Assembly (NCBI RefSeq): GCF_016918035.1
Contig: NZ_JAERWK010000010.1
Span: 1 to 64,000 of the forward strand
Direction: 5' to 3'
Length of the DNA: 64,000 bases
Source of the DNA: Nakamurella leprariae
Lineage (GTDB): Bacteria; Actinomycetota; Actinomycetes; Mycobacteriales; Nakamurellaceae
A model generated the notes under the pieces. The model was not told where the DNA came from. It did no database searches and was given only the letters and a program-made list of their open reading frames with translations. Position 1 is the stretch's first letter. Each line of letters begins with the position of its first letter. Below, one piece after another: positions 19,044 through 28,283 of this stretch. The translations under genes and the position numbers were made by a program.

Positions 19044-19595
19044 TCACGGGACCACCAGCACCGGAAACCGGTGCCGGGCCACCACGGCCCGGGACACCGA
19101 TCCGGCGGTGATCCGGTGCAGCACGTCCGCGAACCCGTGGTGCCGCTTGCCCACCACGACGCACGCCGCGTCCCGTTCCTCGGCGATCCGGATCAGTTCG
19201 GTGCCGGCCTCACCGGTGGTGGAGATGAGCTGCCACTCGGTGCCCTCGAGGTCGCCCGATGCCCGCAGCGCCGCGACGAGCTCCCGCTCGACGGCCTCGT
19301 CGGCCTCCCGGTCGACGGCGAACTCCTCGGGCATCGGCACGTAGCCCTCGATCATCGGGACCGCGGGCCGGCGCACGTGCACCAGGAGCAAGGGCCGGCC
19401 CGCCGCGCGGGCCAGGAACACCGCGGCCCGCAACGGCCGGCCGCAGGCGGCCGCGTCGTCCACACCGACCACCATCGGCCCGGACCGCATGTCCGGTGGG
19501 ATCGGGATCCCGGTCGGCCCGACCTGCCCCGGCCCTGCCGGAACGCCGGAACCGACCCGGCCGTCACCCGGTCCTGCTGGGACGCTCGCTTCCAT
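19044..19595 (-). CDS. universal stress protein family
   Basis: A 183-residue single UspA domain after a 35-residue Gly/Pro leader. The core begins GPMVVGVDD and ends with VVVGKRHHGFADVLHRITAGSVSRAVV, which carries the G-x2-G-x9-G-S ATP-binding pattern of this family. The start at ATG 19595 is chosen because GGAGGAGG lies seven bases upstream; the open frame to 19649 lacks this. Its target and inducing stress are unknown. It is inserted between rpiB and the DsbA-like gene, which are adjacent in the order I remember for mycobacteria. Confidence 0.85.
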   Translation of the reverse strand: MEASVPAGPGDGRVGSGVPAGPGQVGPTGIPIPPDMRSGPMVVGVDDAAACGRPLRAAVFLARAAGRPLLLVHVRRPAVPMIEGYVPMPEEFAVDREADEAVERELVAALRASGDLEGTEWQLISTTGEAGTELIRIAEERDAACVVVGKRHHGFADVLHRITAGSVSRAVVARHRFPVLVVP

Positions 19596-19671
19596 CGCTG
19601 CCGCCTCCTCCGTCGCGCGGACCACCTCGTCCGCACCGGGCCCGGGCATCCGCCCGCCCGGGCATCGCCTC

Positions 19672-20322
19672 TCAGTCGAACCGCGGCGCCTCGGTCCGGG
19701 TCCGCTTCAGCTCGAAGAACTCCGGGTACGACGCCAGCGCCACCGTTGCATCCCACAATCGCCCGGCCTCCTCGCCACGCGGGATGCGAGTGATCACCGG
19801 ACCGAAGAACGCGACGCCGTTGACGTGGATGGTCGGGGTGCCGACGTCCTTGCCCACCGGGTCCATGCCGCGGTGGTGGCTCTCGCGGAGCTGCTCGTCC
19901 CACTCGGTGCTGTCGGCCGCCGCAGCCAGCTCGGCCGGCAGACCCACCTCGGCCAACGACCCGGCGATGACCTCGGCGGGATCGTCGATGCCCTGGTTGT
20001 GGGTGCGGGTGCCCATCGCGGTGTACAGCGGGGCGAGCACCTCTTCGCCGTGCCGGGCGGCTGCGGCGACGGCGACGCGGACGGGCCCCCAGGTCTTCGC
20101 CAGCAGGTCGCGGTACTCCTGCGGGATGTCGTTGCCCTCGTTCAGCACGGCCAGGCTCATCACGTGCCAGTGGACCTCGATGTCCCGGACCTGCTCGACC
20201 TCGAGGATCCAGCGCGAGGTGATCCATGCGAACGGACAGCGCGGGTCGAACCAGAAGTCGGCGCGGTCCTTGCCGGTGGTCGACAGTTCGGTCGGGTCGG
20301 CCGCAGGCGTCGTGGTGGTCAT
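19672..20322 (-). CDS. DsbA-family thiol oxidoreductase (Rv2466c type) with a CPFA active site
   Basis: A 216-residue thioredoxin-fold protein of the 2-hydroxychromene/DsbA family, very close to Rv2466c, the mycothiol-dependent nitroreductase of M. tuberculosis: [46 protein letters not shown] and the end [14 protein letters not shown]. The cis-Pro loop (GTPTI) is present. The active site reads C-P-F-A where Rv2466c, as I remember it, has C-P-W-C, so the resolving cysteine is absent. A monothiol mechanism using mycothiol is therefore likely. ATG 20322 has a GGAGGAG site. No signal peptide: cytoplasmic. Confidence 0.9.
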   Translation of the reverse strand: MTTTTPAADPTELSTTGKDRADFWFDPRCPFAWITSRWILEVEQVRDIEVHWHVMSLAVLNEGNDIPQEYRDLLAKTWGPVRVAVAAAARHGEEVLAPLYTAMGTRTHNQGIDDPAEVIAGSLAEVGLPAELAAAADSTEWDEQLRESHHRGMDPVGKDVGTPTIHVNGVAFFGPVITRIPRGEEAGRLWDATVALASYPEFFELKRTRTEAPRFD

Positions 20323-20660
20323 CCGGTCTCCTCCAGCTCTGGGGCGGCGAGGTCGCCGCCGACGGCGGGCAGTCCCGTCGGTCGCCACGATCATGCGCCG
20401 GTGGTCCGACAGCCCGGCCTGCGCCCCCCGGCCCGACCCCGGTCGACGGCGTCGCTGCCGTCCACTGTCCCACCGGGCCCGGCCGCCCGGGTCGACGGGT
20501 CGGCTCCCGCACGATCGTCGACTGTCGGCCGGACGTGATTGGCTCTTGGCATGGCAGGCGCACCGCGCCGCGATCGAAGGACCGGTCGCGTCCGGTCGCA
20601 CGTCCGCCGGACGGGGCTCCCCGGTCGGCGGCATCCGTGGAGTTCGGAAGGACAGCAACG
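20323..20660. other. divergent intergenic region between dsbA-like gene and pepN, no gene seen
   Basis: 338 bp of GC-rich sequence must hold both divergent promoters. No convincing -10/-35 pair, hairpin or small gene was recognised; the frames crossing it lack family features. Confidence 0.5.
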
Positions 20661-23225
20661 ATGGCCCAAGGCCCCAATCTCACCCGCGAGCAGGCCGCCC
20701 GCCGCGCCGCCGCGATCGAGGTCCGGTCGTACGACATCCGTCTCGACCTGACCGACGGCGCCGGCGCTCCGGGGACCGACACCTTCCGCACGCGCTGCGT
20801 GATCGACTTCGCCGCCCGCACCCCGGGGTCATCGGAGCCGCTGTGGGTGGACTTCGTGGGCGACTCGGTGGTCTCCGCGACGCTCAACGGGGAGCCGGTC
20901 GACGTCAGCGGCTGGTCCGACACCGAGGGGCTGGCGCTGCCGTCCCCGACCGAGCGCAACGAACTCGTCGTCGAGGCGGTCGGTCGATACACGAACACCG
21001 GCGAGGGGCTGCACCGGTTCGTCGACCCCGTCGACGGCGCGGTCTACCTGTACTCCCAGTTCGAGACGGCCGACGCCAAACGGCTGTACCCCTGCTTCGA
21101 CCAGCCGGACCTCAAGGCGACTTTCACAATGACGGTGACGGCACCGGGCGACTGGCAGGTGGTCTCCAACGGGGCCACCGCGTCCATCACCGACGACGAA
21201 GGTCTGGGCAGCCGCACCCACGCGTTCGTGACCACCGAGCCGATGAGCACCTACGTGACCGCGCTGGTGGCCGGCCCGTACCACGTCGTCCGGGACCAGC
21301 ACGACGGCATCGACCTCGGCCTGTTCTGCCGGCGCAGCCTGGCCGAGTTCCTGGACGCCGACCGACTGTTCGCCGAGACCAAGGAGGGGTTCGACTTCTT
21401 CCACTCGGCCTTCGGGGTGCGGTACCCCTTCGGCAAGTACGACCAGCTGTTCGTGCCGGAGTTCAACGCCGGGGCCATGGAGAACGCCGGCGCAGTGACC
21501 TTCCGCGAGGAGTACGTGTTCCGGTCGCGGGTGACCGGCTACCTGTACGAGCGGCGCAACGAGACGATCCTCCACGAGATGGCGCACATGTGGTTCGGCG
21601 ACCTGGTCACCATGCGCTGGTGGGACGACCTGTGGCTGAACGAGTCGTTCGCGACCTGGGCCTCGGTCGTCGCGCAGAGCGCCATCGGTCGCTACCCGGC
21701 GCCGTGGACGACGTTCGCCAACGTCGAGAAGTCGTGGGCGTACGTGCAGGACCAGTTGCCGTCCACCCACCCGATCTCCGCGGACATGGTCGACCTGGCC
21801 GCGGTCGAGGTGAACTTCGACGGCATCACGTACGCCAAGGGCGCCAGCGTGCTCAAGCAGCTGGCCGCGTACGTCGGCTTCGAGGAGTTCCTGACCGGGC
21901 TGCGGGCCTACTTCTCCGCGCACGCCTTCGGCAACGCCACGCTCGCCGACCTGCTCGGCGCCCTGGAGCAGACCTCCGGCCGGAACCTCTCCGCCTGGTC
22001 GGCGGCCTGGCTGCAGACCACCGGCATCAACGAGCTGGCGGCCGAGTTCGAGCTGGACGCCGACGGGACGTTCTCCCGGTTCACGGTGGTGCAGGGTGGC
22101 GCGGCGCCAGGGGCCGACGAGCTGCGGCCGCACCGGCTGGCCGTCGGCGTCTACCGCACCGACGCCGAGGGACGGGTGGTCCGCGACCGCCGGGTCGAGC
22201 TCGACGTCACCGAGGGACGCACCGACGTCCACGACCTGGTCGGGGTTCCGGCCGGTGACATGGTCCTGGTCAACGACGACGACCTGACCTACGCCAAGGT
22301 CCGGCTGGACGACCGCTCGCTGCAGACCGCCATCGAGCACATCGCCGACGTGCCCGAGTCGCTCCCCCGCACGCTGGTCTGGTCGGCCGTCTGGGAGATG
22401 ACCCGCGACGCCCGGATGCGGGCCCGTGACTTCCTGGCCCTGGCCGTGCGTGGACTGGCCGGCGAGGACCAGATCGGCGTCGTGCAGCGGGTGCTGTCGC
22501 AGCTGCACGGAGCAGTCGGGTCGTACGCCGACCCGGTGTGGGCCGACCGTGAGGGCTGGCCGTCGCTGACCGCCGCCCTGCTCGATCTCGCCGGGCAGGC
22601 CGAACCCGGCAGTGACGTGCAACTGGCCGCGGTGAACTCGCTGGCCGGCGCCCGGCTGGATGACGACGCCCTGGATCGCGTGGCCGGCTGGCTGGACGGC
22701 TCGGCACCGCTGCCCGGCCTGACCGTGGACACCGACCTGCGCTGGACCCTGCTCGGAGCCCTGGTGGCGCACGGCCGGGCGGGCGAAGCGGAGATCGCGG
22801 CCGCCGAGGCGGCGGACGCGACAGCGTCGGGCACCCGGCGGGCCACCGGTGTGCGCGCTCTGGTGCCGACCACGGAGAACAAGCGGCGGGTGTGGGACCA
22901 GCTGATGACCGACGACTCGATGGCCAACGCCCTCCAGGACGCCGCCATCGGTGGGTTCTCGCACCCGTCGCAGAGCGCGCTGCTGCAGCCGTTCACCGAC
23001 CGGTACTTCGCCGAGGTGGCCGGGGTGTGGGACCGGCGGTCGATCGAGGTGGCCCAGAAGGTCGCGGTCGGACTCTACCCGCGGTGGGCGATCGGCCCGG
23101 ACACCGTCGAGGCCGCGCTGGCCTGGGAGGCCCAGGACCATCCGACCGCATTGCGGCGGCTGGTGTCCGAGGGCCGCGCGGGGACCGAGCGTGCGGTGGC
23201 GGCCCGGCGCGCCGACGCCGGCTGA
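20661..23225 (+). CDS. pepN: aminopeptidase N (M1 zinc metallopeptidase)
   Basis: Removes N-terminal residues from peptides in the cytoplasm. At 854 residues it contains the exopeptidase motif GAMEN (about residue 271), the zinc-binding [14 protein letters not shown] (His-Glu-x2-His, about 304) with the distal Glu in NESFATW, and a helical ERAP1-like C-terminal domain. The ATG at 20661 follows GGAAGGAC at suitable spacing. In M. tuberculosis the equivalent (Rv2467) likewise stands divergent from the DsbA-like gene. It probably acts downstream of the Clp protease, whose genes lie 8 kb away. Confidence 0.96.
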   Translation: MAQGPNLTREQAARRAAAIEVRSYDIRLDLTDGAGAPGTDTFRTRCVIDFAARTPGSSEPLWVDFVGDSVVSATLNGEPVDVSGWSDTEGLALPSPTERNELVVEAVGRYTNTGEGLHRFVDPVDGAVYLYSQFETADAKRLYPCFDQPDLKATFTMTVTAPGDWQVVSNGATASITDDEGLGSRTHAFVTTEPMSTYVTALVAGPYHVVRDQHDGIDLGLFCRRSLAEFLDADRLFAETKEGFDFFHSAFGVRYPFGKYDQLFVPEFNAGAMENAGAVTFREEYVFRSRVTGYLYERRNETILHEMAHMWFGDLVTMRWWDDLWLNESFATWASVVAQSAIGRYPAPWTTFANVEKSWAYVQDQLPSTHPISADMVDLAAVEVNFDGITYAKGASVLKQLAAYVGFEEFLTGLRAYFSAHAFGNATLADLLGALEQTSGRNLSAWSAAWLQTTGINELAAEFELDADGTFSRFTVVQGGAAPGADELRPHRLAVGVYRTDAEGRVVRDRRVELDVTEGRTDVHDLVGVPAGDMVLVNDDDLTYAKVRLDDRSLQTAIEHIADVPESLPRTLVWSAVWEMTRDARMRARDFLALAVRGLAGEDQIGVVQRVLSQLHGAVGSYADPVWADREGWPSLTAALLDLAGQAEPGSDVQLAAVNSLAGARLDDDALDRVAGWLDGSAPLPGLTVDTDLRWTLLGALVAHGRAGEAEIAAAEAADATASGTRRATGVRALVPTTENKRRVWDQLMTDDSMANALQDAAIGGFSHPSQSALLQPFTDRYFAEVAGVWDRRSIEVAQKVAVGLYPRWAIGPDTVEAALAWEAQDHPTALRRLVSEGRAGTERAVAARRADAG

Positions 23226-23345
23226 GCCACCCCGGACATCATTCGGGGTCGCGCGGTTGCACGATCCCGGATGCCCGACAGGCCCGTGGGGTCGACGCGG
23301 ACGTGCTCGCCGTGCGGGCTCGCCACCCGACAGCCCCGGAACGAC

Positions 23346-23380
23346 GACGATCCCGGCACCGTGGCGGCGCCGGGATCGTC
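23346..23380. terminator. bidirectional hairpin between pepN and DUF5130 gene
   Basis: A perfect 12-bp stem (23346–23357 with 23369–23380) lies between the convergent ends of pepN and the DUF5130 gene. A second inverted repeat (GGCGGACC/GGTCCGCC) follows at about 23402–23430. Together they can terminate both strands. Confidence 0.7.
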
Positions 23381-23463
23381 CTGGGCGAGCGACCAGGCTG
23401 GTGGGCGGACCGCCCACCGGGTGGTCCGCCGACGACTTCAGGAGCCGCCGCGGACCGGTGGGG

Positions 23464-23949
23464 TCACCAGCGGACGCGTTCGGGCAGCGTGCCCGCCTGC
23501 TCGGCCAGCACCCGGACGCCGTTGACCAGGCCGCCGGCCAGATCGCCGTCCGTGCAGGACGAGACCACCGAGAGCACCGCCAGGCGGGCGGCGCGGTCGC
23601 TGATCCGCAAGGCTGCCTCCGCGCCGGTGATGACCTCGACCACCTTCTGTGCGGGCGAGACGGCCAGCAGCACCGCCTGCGGGTGGTCGCTGCCCAGACC
23701 GTCGAGCAGGCTCTCGGCGGTGGTCCTGGTCGACTCGCCCAGATCACCGAGGTACGTCGAGAAGCGCAGGCCGGTGAGCAGCTCGGCCTCGTACAGGACG
23801 TCGTCCAGCCGTTCCAGTTCGACGGTGGTCAGCGGGTTGTTGTACTCCCCCACCGGACCACAGGTCGGCGGACTCCAGGGCTGCACACCCCCGGACCTGA
23901 CCGCCAGTCCCTTGGTGTCCGCCATCGGCCGGTCGTCACCATGTGCCAC
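23464..23949 (-). CDS. DUF5130 family protein (Rv2468c-like)
   Basis: A 161-residue cytoplasmic protein. The core PLTTVELERLDDVLYEAEL, FSTYLGDLGESTRTTAESL, AVLLAVSPAQKVVEVITG and GDLAGGLVNGVRVLAEQAG matches the actinobacterial DUF5130 group, which resembles TPM/repair-type phosphatase folds but has no proven function. The GTG at 23949 has a GAGGAGG site five to six bases upstream and overlaps the end of the upstream ctaJ-like gene by 14 bases, suggesting co-translation; ATG 23925 is the alternative. Confidence 0.82.
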   Translation of the reverse strand: MAHGDDRPMADTKGLAVRSGGVQPWSPPTCGPVGEYNNPLTTVELERLDDVLYEAELLTGLRFSTYLGDLGESTRTTAESLLDGLGSDHPQAVLLAVSPAQKVVEVITGAEAALRISDRAARLAVLSVVSSCTDGDLAGGLVNGVRVLAEQAGTLPERVRW

Positions 23950-24166
23950 GAGCGCCTCCTCGGCTGCTGTCCGGCGTGCTGATCGTCGAACCGGAGGCGA
24001 CCGGCTCGCTGCCCGCCCACCACTGGGCCGGGTAGTCCCACCCCGGGCCACCCTTCGGCCGGCGCCGTTGGTGGATCCGGTGCGGCACCAGGACCAGCAG
24101 CGCGATCAGCACGTACAGGGCCAACGGAGCCAGGACGAACACCGAGACCGTCTGCAGAATGCTCAC
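23936..24166 (-). CDS. small membrane protein, CtaJ-like accessory subunit of aa3 oxidase
   Basis: A 76-residue protein with one N-terminal transmembrane helix (SVFVLAPLALYVLIALLVLVP) followed by basic residues and a short soluble tail with GWDYPAQWW. Single-helix proteins of this design beside the DUF5130 gene have been identified in mycobacteria as CtaJ, a subunit of the III2–IV2 respiratory supercomplex. The assignment rests on topology, the tryptophan-rich motif and position, recalled from memory. GTG start at 24166. It overlaps the DUF5130 gene. Confidence 0.65.
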   Translation of the reverse strand: MSILQTVSVFVLAPLALYVLIALLVLVPHRIHQRRRPKGGPGWDYPAQWWAGSEPVASGSTISTPDSSRGGARGTW

Positions 24167-24254
24167 GCCGGTGAGCGTAGCGTGCCCACCCCGACCGATC
24201 CGGATGCCCCACAGGGCGGACCGGTGCCGCCGCCGTGGATGCCTGCAGTCGGCG

Positions 24255-25574
24255 TCACCAGGCGCGGGCGGGCGGTTCCGGCGCGAGCAGTGAGCGCGCC
24301 GCGGCCACCGCCGCCAGCAACGTCAACCCGCCCGCGGCCACGAACACCGCCGGCACGCCCCAGCGCTCCGCGACGGCGCCGCCGGCGGTGGCCCCCAGCG
24401 GCAGCACCCCCCAGGCCACCACGCGGAACGCGCTGGAGACCCGGGCGATCATGTCGCGCGGCGTGCGACGCTGCCGGCGCGCCGCCGACAGCACGTTCCA
24501 GGTGCCCTGGGCCAGACCCAGCACGGTGTAGCCGAGCAGGGCGGCCGCCGGGTGCACGAGGAATCCGACCGCGAGCAGGCTGCCCCCCATCCCCAGCACC
24601 GCCACGAACATCACCGGGCCGCCGCGGTAACGACTGGCCACCCAGGGCAGGCCGAAGGACGCCACCAGGGTGCCCACCGAGTACGCGGCCAGCATGAAGG
24701 CGTAGAACGTCTCCGGCATCCGCAGTTCGTCGGTGGCGTACAGCACGAGCATCGCGTCGGCCGCGGCGTTGGCCAACGCGAGCACCGCGACGGTGCTGAC
24801 CAGGGTCCGCAGGGCGCGGTCCCGCCAGAGCACGCGCAACCCGCTGCGCACCCCGTCCGCCATCCCGCGCCTGACGCCCGCGGCTCGATCGCCGCTCGCT
24901 GACTCGGCCGGCGCATCGGTCGGCGCCGACGGTCCGGGTGCGGCTTGCTCGGAGGTCGCCACGGCCGCCACCGGTCGCGGATCGGTCGGCGCCCGGACCG
25001 TGGTCACCACGACCGCGCCGACCAGGTAGGCCGTCGCGCAGGCCGCGAACGCGGCGGTCGGGGACACGGTGAACAGCAGCCCGCCGACGATCGGACCCAC
25101 CAGGTCGAGCGCGGTCGTCTCGGTCGTCACGAACCGGGCGTTGGCCCGTTCCAGTTGTTCCGGTCCGACGACCCGCACCACGAGGCTCTGGGCCGCCCCG
25201 TCGGCGAAGGTCTCGGCCGTGGTCGCGGCGAACCCGACGACACACAGCACGGTGATCGACAGGGCGTCGGCCACCAGGAAGCCGATCAGCGCACCGATGA
25301 GCGCGGCGCGGACGACATGGGCGACGGCCATCACGCGGACCGGATCGAGCCGGTCGACGAGCGCACCGGCCGGAATCGCGATGAGCAGCCAGGGGGCCGC
25401 GGTCACCGCCGCCACCACGGCGACCGCCGCGGGTGACGGATCGACCGTGACCGTCAGCAGCGGGAGGACCACCACGCGCAGACCGTCGGCGGTGAGCGAC
25501 GCCGCCCACGCGACGATCAACCGGTGGAAGGCGGGTGGCAGCCTGTCGGTGGGTGCGCCGCGTCCACCGACCAC
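24255..25574 (-). CDS. MFS transporter (DHA3-type exporter)
   Basis: A 439-residue polytopic membrane protein with two six-helix halves separated by a Thr/Ala/Pro-rich cytoplasmic loop (about residues 195–235). The first half has the motif-A-like GALVDRLDPVRVM between helices 2 and 3, and the second half FGLPWVASRYRGG. It resembles MFS_3/EntS-type exporters of siderophores, macrolides or peptides. Substrate unknown. It interrupts the order DUF5130–HNH that I remember from mycobacteria and is divergent from the repeat-peptide gene at 26270, so export of that peptide is a reasonable guess. GTG start at 25574; weak ribosome site. Confidence 0.85.
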   Translation of the reverse strand: MVGGRGAPTDRLPPAFHRLIVAWAASLTADGLRVVVLPLLTVTVDPSPAAVAVVAAVTAAPWLLIAIPAGALVDRLDPVRVMAVAHVVRAALIGALIGFLVADALSITVLCVVGFAATTAETFADGAAQSLVVRVVGPEQLERANARFVTTETTALDLVGPIVGGLLFTVSPTAAFAACATAYLVGAVVVTTVRAPTDPRPVAAVATSEQAAPGPSAPTDAPAESASGDRAAGVRRGMADGVRSGLRVLWRDRALRTLVSTVAVLALANAAADAMLVLYATDELRMPETFYAFMLAAYSVGTLVASFGLPWVASRYRGGPVMFVAVLGMGGSLLAVGFLVHPAAALLGYTVLGLAQGTWNVLSAARRQRRTPRDMIARVSSAFRVVAWGVLPLGATAGGAVAERWGVPAVFVAAGGLTLLAAVAAARSLLAPEPPARAW

Positions 25575-26269
25575 CTGCGCCGCTCCCCTCGTCGTGCGAC
25601 TCTTGCACCGGACGCCGGACGTTCCGTCCAGGCCATGGGCCGCACCGCCGGCGGTCCTGGTCGTCGGTGTCCGGTGCCGGTGAGTGCGCGACCCGGGTCA
25701 TTCGATCACGGCCCGGATCGCACGAAACGCGTCGCGCCGGAACGACGCGCACGGCGCCGGGTACTCGCAGGGACCGTGCCGGCCGACCGATGACGTCGCC
25801 GGGTTCTGCTCGAGTTCCGTCAGCCGAGTTCAGCCGGACGAATGGGACGAACAAGGACTTTTCGACGCAGGGCCGAACGGGTCGACTCTCGATTCCATTC
25901 AGTGAAACTGCGACTTTCGAGTGAACCACACCGAAGCTCTCGCTTCGTCAAACGAGTGAAAACACTCATTTGCGTGGTTTCGCCATCCAGTCCGTCCATG
26001 TCTCGTGCAATCGGACACTCACTTTCCGTGATCATCTCGGTGGGCCATTCAGGCCATCGCGGCCGCTCCAACCATATATTGGTGAAGCACGACCGCCGCA
26101 GCGCGGACATGAAAGACCAAGTCCTTCAGACACTCTCACCAGCATCCCCCAATTGGCAGGCGACCCCGCAGGCCCCGTGGCCGACGGCTCGGACGCCGCC
26201 CCGCACCGCCGGACGGACCCACCCGGTTCCGTCCGCCCCCAGCTCGTCAAGATCATCGAGGAGATCCCC
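25575..26269. other. atypical lower-GC intergenic tract upstream of the repeat peptide
   Basis: Nearly 700 bp without a convincing gene. From about 25830 to 26130 the base composition drops visibly below the genome norm. It holds compact hairpins, CGAAGC-TCTC-GCTTCG at about 25932–25947 and GAGTG-AAAA-CACTC at about 25954–25967, and a TATATT hexamer at 26075–26080, rare in this genome and a candidate -10 for the peptide gene. Open frames on both strands here use atypical codons and match no family I know. Confidence 0.6.
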
Positions 26270-26392
26270 ATGTTCGCAGCTCGTGGCACCCGCGTCGGCT
26301 TCGGCACCCGCGTCGGCTTCGGTACCCGCGTCGGCTTCGGCACCCGCGTCGGCTTCGGTACTCGCGTCGGCTTCGGCACCCGCGTCGGCTGA
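26270..26392 (+). CDS. 40-residue peptide made of six GTRVGF repeats (putative precursor or antimicrobial peptide)
   Basis: ATG at 26270 is preceded by GAGGAG with six-base spacing, an ideal ribosome site. The product is MFAAR followed by five exact GTRVGF units and a final GTRVG, then TGA. The 18-bp units differ at only three bases (GGC/GGT twice, ACC/ACT once) and all three changes are silent in this frame, while they would change residues in the two other frames; that argues for selection on this peptide. Composition is Gly, Val, Thr, Arg, Phe: each unit has one positive charge and one aromatic, so a cationic beta-rich or modified multi-core peptide is possible. No leader of a known RiPP class is visible, though an in-frame extension (QLVKIIEEIP just before the ATG) exists. 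No modification enzyme lies beside it; an MFS exporter is divergent. Not a family I recognise. Confidence 0.65.
   Translation: MFAARGTRVGFGTRVGFGTRVGFGTRVGFGTRVGFGTRVG
26285..26389 (+). repeat. 18-bp coding tandem repeat, six units
   Basis: Five complete units of GGCACCCGCGTCGGCTTC and one 15-base partial unit, ending at the stop codon. Units 3 and 5 carry GGT for GGC and unit 5 also ACT for ACC. No spacer, so not a CRISPR. Confidence 0.95.
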
Positions 26393-26901
26393 TCAACCGG
26401 CCTGGATCTCACGACGAGTGATCGTCTACCCCGAACCGGTCACACAACGTGCAGGCCGACGGGACGGTGCGAGATCCGTACCAGTCACACGTTCGCGTGA
26501 CTGCTTCACGATGAGTGAGCGAACAGCTGATGACGCATCAATTGCATTCATGTTGATGCGGTATTTCCGGACTGGGGCGCCGTCACGGCTCGACCCGGAT
26601 CCACCCGCCTGAGCGCCGCTACGGCCACCGGTCCCGCCGGCGCTCGGCACTGCACGACCGATCGACCCGGTGCTGATCCGAGCCGACGTGGCAGCGCATC
26701 TCGCCTGGAGTGGCGCCGGTCTGACCCGCGTCCGACGGCGGTCCACGGGTCCGGCGATCCTGGCTCGGCGAGCGCAGCTGGGGCAGCGCCGGTCACTCCC
26801 GGACCACGCCTCGCGCGGCTCCGCCGACCCGCAGCCTCCCTGCATCCCGGGGGCACCACCGCCGAGGTCGGCAGCCGTCCACCTCGACCGCGACCGCTGG
26901 G
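26393..26901. other. intergenic tract downstream of the repeat peptide, no gene accepted
   Basis: Contains an imperfect stem GTCAC…GTGAC at about 26484–26501 and a perfect 7-bp inverted repeat GCATCAA/TTGATGC (26535–26541 and 26553–26559), which may end the peptide transcript. A 33-codon frame at 26511–26612 has no ribosome site. The rest, to the HNH stop, is ordinary GC-rich spacer. Confidence 0.5.
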
Positions 26902-27405
26902 TCAGGCCACCGGCGCCAACCACGGCTCCCATGCCGGATCCCGCTCCTGACCGATCCATCCGGACCGCACCCGACGGCCGGGAGGCCCCGGGACGAACGG
27001 CAACGTCCATCCGAGCTCGGCGAGCAGCCGATCAGCCTTGCGCCGGTTGCAGCGCAGGCAGCACGCCACGCAGTTCTCCCAGCTGTGCGACCCACCCCGG
27101 CTGCGCGGCACCACGTGGTCAACCGTCTCGCCCGATGCACCGCAGTAGGCGCACCGCCGGCCGTCGCGTCGCAGGATGCCGAGCCGCGTCACCGGCCCGG
27201 TACTCGGCGGTGGCAACGGCACGTACCGGTGCAGGCGCACGACCGACGGCACCACGCCGACCGTCGACGGCGACCGGATCACCGTCTGGTCCTCGCGCTC
27301 GACGACGCACTCCGCCTTGCCGGCCATCAGCAGCACCACCGCCCGCCGGCCGGTGATCACGGTCAACGGCTCGTGTCCGGAGTTGAGCACCAGCACCCGG
27401 AGCAC
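26902..27405 (-). CDS. HNH endonuclease
   Basis: A 167-residue protein of the actinobacterial HNH group (Rv2469c type). It starts [31 protein letters not shown], typical of this group, and has a treble-clef HNH core: [11 protein letters not shown] (CxxC), [20 protein letters not shown] (His-Asp-His-type catalytic segment) and [12 protein letters not shown] (CxxC). Predicted metal-dependent nuclease of unknown target. The GTG at 27405 gives the standard start; the longer open frame upstream is low-complexity. It is divergent from glbO, as in M. tuberculosis. Confidence 0.9.
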   Translation of the reverse strand: MLRVLVLNSGHEPLTVITGRRAVVLLMAGKAECVVEREDQTVIRSPSTVGVVPSVVRLHRYVPLPPPSTGPVTRLGILRRDGRRCAYCGASGETVDHVVPRSRGGSHSWENCVACCLRCNRRKADRLLAELGWTLPFVPGPPGRRVRSGWIGQERDPAWEPWLAPVA

Positions 27406-27854
27406 CGCACCGACACTGCCGGTGCGACCGCCGATCGCACCGTCACCGACCGTCCCGTCCGGGATCCGGCGGTCCCCGAGTGGACCCACCAGGACCGCGC
27501 CGACGGCCGGACCGACCGGCGCCACGGCCCGGATGTGCGGTTGACCGCCGTCGGGTCGGGCCTCGTCGGAGCCACGCCGCCCGGCCTGCCGTTCGGCGGA
27601 CCGACCCTGGCCGATGGACCGGTGCGGCCGGACCGTCCCGGTCGGACGCCCGCCTGTCGCTGCTGGACCCACGTGTCACTCCCGTGCCGAGGTTCGGTGT
27701 CCCGGCCCCGTCGCCGGTGTGCTGCGCGAGCCGGGAGTCAGCCGGCCCTGGGGTAGTCAACATCGTCGCCGGGCCGCTGGCCAGCACATTCGTGGCGGAC
27801 GGCTGCGGGGCGCGTGGGACCCGGAGCGGCGGGCAGGTCCCGACCGGCCCGGCG
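27406..27854. other. divergent spacer between HNH and glbO, no gene seen
   Basis: About 450 bp of GC-rich sequence with open frames in several phases but no family features or good ribosome sites. It should hold the divergent promoters of the HNH and glbO genes. No clear promoter consensus was recognised. Confidence 0.5.
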
Positions 27855-28256
27855 ATGGCGGACACTGGACAGGTGCAACCCTCGGCCACCTTCTTCGACG
27901 AGATCGGCGGACACGCCACCTTCAGCCGGATCGTGCACCGGTTCTACGAGGTGGTCGCCCAGGACCCCGTGCTCCGGCCGCTGTATCCGGAGGAGGACCT
28001 CGGTCCCGCGGAACAGCGGATGCTGATGTTCCTGGAGCAGTACTGGGGTGGTCCGCGCACCTACTCGGAGCGACGCGGCCATCCCCGACTGCGGATGCGG
28101 CACTCGCCGTTCACCATCGGCCAACGCGAACGGGACGCCTGGCTCGCCGCCATGGCGCAGGCGGTCGACGCCGAACACCTGTCGCCCGAGGCGCACGAGC
28201 GGCTGTGGTCGTACCTGGTGATGGCGGCCGACAGTCTGGTCAACACGCACGGCTGA
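27855..28256 (+). CDS. glbO: group II truncated haemoglobin
   Basis: A 133-residue 2-on-2 globin that binds O2 and related ligands. It has [33 protein letters not shown] (helices A–C with the B10 Tyr), [25 protein letters not shown] (group II signature with the CD1/G8-region aromatics and the proximal His in RMRHSPF) and ends [10 protein letters not shown], nearly identical in layout to M. tuberculosis GlbO (Rv2470). Likely a role in oxygen or NO handling at the membrane. Start at ATG 27855 adds about seven residues before the fold. Confidence 0.95.
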   Translation: MADTGQVQPSATFFDEIGGHATFSRIVHRFYEVVAQDPVLRPLYPEEDLGPAEQRMLMFLEQYWGGPRTYSERRGHPRLRMRHSPFTIGQRERDAWLAAMAQAVDAEHLSPEAHERLWSYLVMAADSLVNTHG

Positions 28257-28283
28257 ACCGCCGGCGTAGGCAGGGCCTGCCGG

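Noticed and set aside
19259-23747. Very long frames overlapping the DsbA and pepN region on both strands (about 1000 codons each)
   Set aside because: They overlap pepN with its HEMAH and GAMEN motifs and have no recognisable domain; they come from GC-rich third positions.
25820-26110. 96-codon minus-strand frame in the low-GC tract
   Set aside because: Not similar to anything known, no ribosome site, and it uses a codon mix unlike the neighbours; cannot be supported.
26285-26389. Tandem repeat as a CRISPR array
   Set aside because: The units are adjacent without spacers and form a codon-length repeat in a frame with a good start.
25842-26612. Long plus-strand frame reading the repeat as PASASA/PASASV
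   Set aside because: The unit differences change residues in that frame and it has no ribosome site.
26511-26612. 33-codon frame downstream of the repeat peptide
   Set aside because: ATG without any purine-rich site; kept only as a remark.
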